Assembly (NCBI GenBank): GCA_964578935.1
Contig: CAZOEW010000013.1
Coordinates: 1 to 33,544 of the forward strand
Direction of reading: 5' to 3'
Source: JAQYVL01 sp964578935
GTDB lineage: Bacteria; Desulfobacterota; Desulfobacteria; Desulfobacterales; SURF-7
Length of the DNA: 33,544 nt
In this document: piece after piece, positions 32,801 through 33,544 of the stretch
Numbering within the stretch: the first letter of the stretch is position 1
Layout: the number at the start of each line of letters is the position of its first letter
The notes under the pieces: model-generated
Told to the model about the DNA's origin: nothing
What the model saw: the letters and a program-made list of their open reading frames with translations, nothing else
The model's database searches: none
Translations under genes and position numbers: made by a program

Positions 32801-33047
32801 CTTAGAGACAGTTGATAAGGCCATAAGCGCGATACCCATTTTAGGATGGGTGCTGACCGGAGACGGCAAAGAGTTTTTTGTGATTTGTTTCAAGGCGTAT
32901 GGTGACATCGAAGATCCCAAGATCAGACTGGCTACCGATGACACGGTCTCACAGCCAATGGCTGAAACGCTGTTGAGGATCTATAAACTTCCAGGAAGAA
33001 TAATCAAAAAATCTCAAGCATTTATGCGCGAATCTCAAAATGAGTAG
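29889..33047 (+). CDS. AsmA-like envelope protein (DUF3971/AsmA_2 type)
   Basis: A 1052-residue protein with one N-terminal membrane anchor (about residues 8-28) and a very long, beta-rich periplasmic body made of repeated short strands (for example DLRLIKGLYAELTGFRLG near residue 55). This is the architecture of AsmA-like bridge proteins (YhdP, TamB, AsmA) that move phospholipids between the inner and outer membranes. The C-terminal region (SPLLSNIFAALNLYKI, FTFNRISSNFKFTNSVISFDDFFLDSD, then DALVGVQPLETVDKAISAIPILGWVLTGDGK) matches the AsmA-like C-terminal domain closest to YhdP. The start at 29889 has no strong SD. Its tail is hydrophilic. A PAS-domain gene begins immediately downstream in the same direction. 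Its family is fairly clear; the exact lipid role is inferred. Confidence 0.85.
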   Translation: MKKSAYKAIFWFFLSALLLAAIFSIYAGNRILKPEPLGIVIKNQLEKKFGVPAHIGRVDLRLIKGLYAELTGFRLGAPEKNLFIKADKIGVDLSLWRLFFGKIYIQNIQLISPEITLPSLLGLDLGRSDKKIAVPLGISIQDGIIRTSLNNREIFLDKINGTLEDAVVNLTFEVPSLKNKVEIFAGKVGNNWTGRAGLNGFNLERLTPDIRGFADILINFQLSENQISFSTEMKTDIIHVPGAENPIEQASVEIHAKADSESMAVKRFKVKTSDFSISGTGNLSGPYDLDKPETVFLNLSLASDFFNFEKMVSHLPEERLPDWLTPLIFRQVRDGEIRIRNITYNGSLAEFADMELFFKKLTIDAELSNLSFGAGYGPERVTGITGSAGFVSGDLIFKNISGYAENAKLTCLDLTFPDVIAPDLRTIVNVEVDMPVRDFAYLWRAAMEPREVYDLLAPLSKVEGGHIKGSVVVQNNVTEGLAEARGELEIEKGSFFWNEDRIENLSGRVNAADFSSKILINASGTLNKFPVKKIAIDLEDPFGEMRYQFSVNSETLPAIPHFNLLPEASFTIQGTGKGPSFKGIADLTTDGFILFGTQYRPTGKKITGNGKIAGHLWPETQIFFKEAKLKMDSGTLDLEYHDADSKGTFNIKGMVNLVQSDSSDKLQNNPVQGGLDMALAWEDRKPLVGHMQFKKLKLTQNSTPVMVNGPVIIAGELLSSPGIMILYGDAQTRISGSLSTQHNALQFTGYIHVDGFKLEHKSIQTQDDVIPDSLTATVYLTASNLEIFGISFDKGESKIEIEKKVMVFNELAVRGESGNIKGSVTVFPNRENEMDLNLDLRNKGIKKLFQVMQPDKPLIDGYMRLTGHLSGTAKSINGNLEFTARDGYTQQSPLLSNIFAALNLYKIIKAKNIEIRKKQFTFNRISSNFKFTNSVISFDDFFLDSDSIQFSAIGTYSIGDKQIDALVGVQPLETVDKAISAIPILGWVLTGDGKEFFVICFKAYGDIEDPKIRLATDDTVSQPMAETLLRIYKLPGRIIKKSQAFMRESQNE

Positions 33048-33113
33048 TATGGGCCGGAACATGACTCGTTCAAACCATTCAAAAAAGCCGTTCACAACAC
33101 CGGACACCGGAAA

Positions 33114-33544
33114 TTGAAACAGGATATCAAAAAACACAAAAATACCCGGGAAGAGTTGAAAAACTCCCGGGAACGGCTGAAGATCCTTTTTGAATTTGCA
33201 CCGGATGCTTACTATTTAAACGATATGGACGGCAAATTCATTGATGGAAATCGGGCTGCCGAAGAATTAACCGGCTATAAAAAAGAAGAGCTGATCGGAA
33301 AAAATTTTCAGGAACTGGGCTTGATCCCGGATGAATACCTCCCAAAAGCGCTCGAACATTTGAAAAAAAACCTGAATGGCCTTCCTTCCGGTCCGGACGA
33401 ACTGCTTCTTGTCAAAAAAGACGGAACAGAAATCTTCATCGAGGTAAGAACCTATCCTGTCAAAATCAAAGTAAAGGATACGGTTTTGGGTATCGCAAGA
33501 GATGTAACGGAAAGAAAGCAGTATGAGCGAAAGCTCAAAAAAGC
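33114..33544 (+). CDS. PAS-domain sensor protein, N-terminal part (runs off the window)
   Basis: A frame open to the right edge encodes a short coiled coil (DIKKHKNTREELKNSRERL) followed by a PAS domain: LFEFAPDAYYLNDMDGKFIDGN, LTGYKKEELIGKNFQELG, then KKDGTEIFIEVRTYPV and the PAC ending GIARDVTERKQ. A transmitter (histidine kinase or GGDEF) is expected beyond the edge but not seen. No ATG exists in frame after the AsmA-like stop; the best start is TTG at 33114, overlapping the TGA of a 25-codon ATG frame (33040-33117) that itself overlaps the AsmA-like stop. This may be translational coupling through a mini-ORF, or a frameshift in which the true start is the ATG at 33040. Confidence 0.8.
   Translation, partial: MKQDIKKHKNTREELKNSRERLKILFEFAPDAYYLNDMDGKFIDGNRAAEELTGYKKEELIGKNFQELGLIPDEYLPKALEHLKKNLNGLPSGPDELLLVKKDGTEIFIEVRTYPVKIKVKDTVLGIARDVTERKQYERKLKK

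Noticed and set aside
1..33544. tRNA, rRNA, CRISPR array or insertion sequence
   Set aside because: No tRNA cloverleaf with CCA-type ends, no rRNA-like segments, no regularly spaced repeats and no transposase frames were seen. This was an inspection by eye, so a small tRNA could be missed.

Overview
The window looks like a chromosomal segment of an anaerobic, Gram-negative Desulfobacterota-type bacterium, probably a sulfate reducer or close relative. This is an inference from gene content: a tungsten-type aldehyde:ferredoxin oxidoreductase with a four-cluster ferredoxin partner, a C_GCAxxG_C_C family protein, a molybdopterin oxidoreductase next to an Old Yellow Enzyme, a Tat system, a murein transglycosylase lipoprotein and an AsmA-like protein. 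No rRNA, tRNA, CRISPR array or intact transposon was seen.

Layout. 1-3.3 kb (minus): the 5' two thirds of clpB (runs off the left edge), trmL, tatC and a tatA/B gene with its own promoter. 3.3-7.5 kb: a duplicated C_GCAxxG_C_C protein (minus), then a plus-strand pair, a Tat-signal lipoprotein ferredoxin with four [4Fe-4S] sites and the catalytic aldehyde oxidoreductase. 7.6-12.2 kb: an RNA-remodelling, cold-shock-like block with a DeaD/CsdA helicase with an RNA-binding tail, a small unknown protein, a 50-residue Lys-rich protein, a CspA protein and an RhlE-type helicase. The RhlE leader carries an intrinsic terminator, and a 66-nt foldable inverted-repeat element lies between rhlE and cspA. 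12.3-16.9 kb (minus): an exported unknown protein, a CPA2 antiporter fused to a PTS EIIA domain, mscL, a remnant of a RidA gene and an alpha/beta hydrolase. The hydrolase is interrupted by a 100-N gap flanked by an exact 55-nt duplication. Joining the two copies restores one reading frame, so the gap is an assembly artefact.

16.9-20.7 kb: mltA (minus), then a plus-strand run of a crotonase-fold protein lacking both usual catalytic glutamates, a small unknown protein, dusB and a 37-codon stub. 20.7-24.5 kb (minus): an Old Yellow Enzyme, a molybdopterin oxidoreductase and a protein with a duplicated small domain, probably one transcription unit. 24.6-26.0 kb (minus): queF, overlapping by 4 nt an exported FlgT-like protein. 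A divergent promoter region with two adjacent perfect inverted repeats separates queF from a 57-residue protein. 26.3-29.1 kb: polA (minus) with a possible 29-codon gene just upstream. 29.2-33.5 kb (plus): a CoA-binding protein, an 11-cysteine mini-protein, a 1052-residue AsmA-like protein and the start of a PAS-domain sensor that runs off the right edge.

The systems most worth following are (i) the aldehyde oxidoreductase whose ferredoxin partner carries a Tat-lipoprotein signal while the catalytic subunit has none, with tat genes 2 kb away; (ii) the OYE/molybdopterin/small-duplicated-domain operon, whose molybdenum ligand position looks atypical; and (iii) the leader RNA of the RhlE helicase and the foldable element before cspA. 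Base composition looks more GC-rich by eye in rhlE, the antiporter and the hydrolase than in their neighbours, which hints at separate ancestry. This was not computed.
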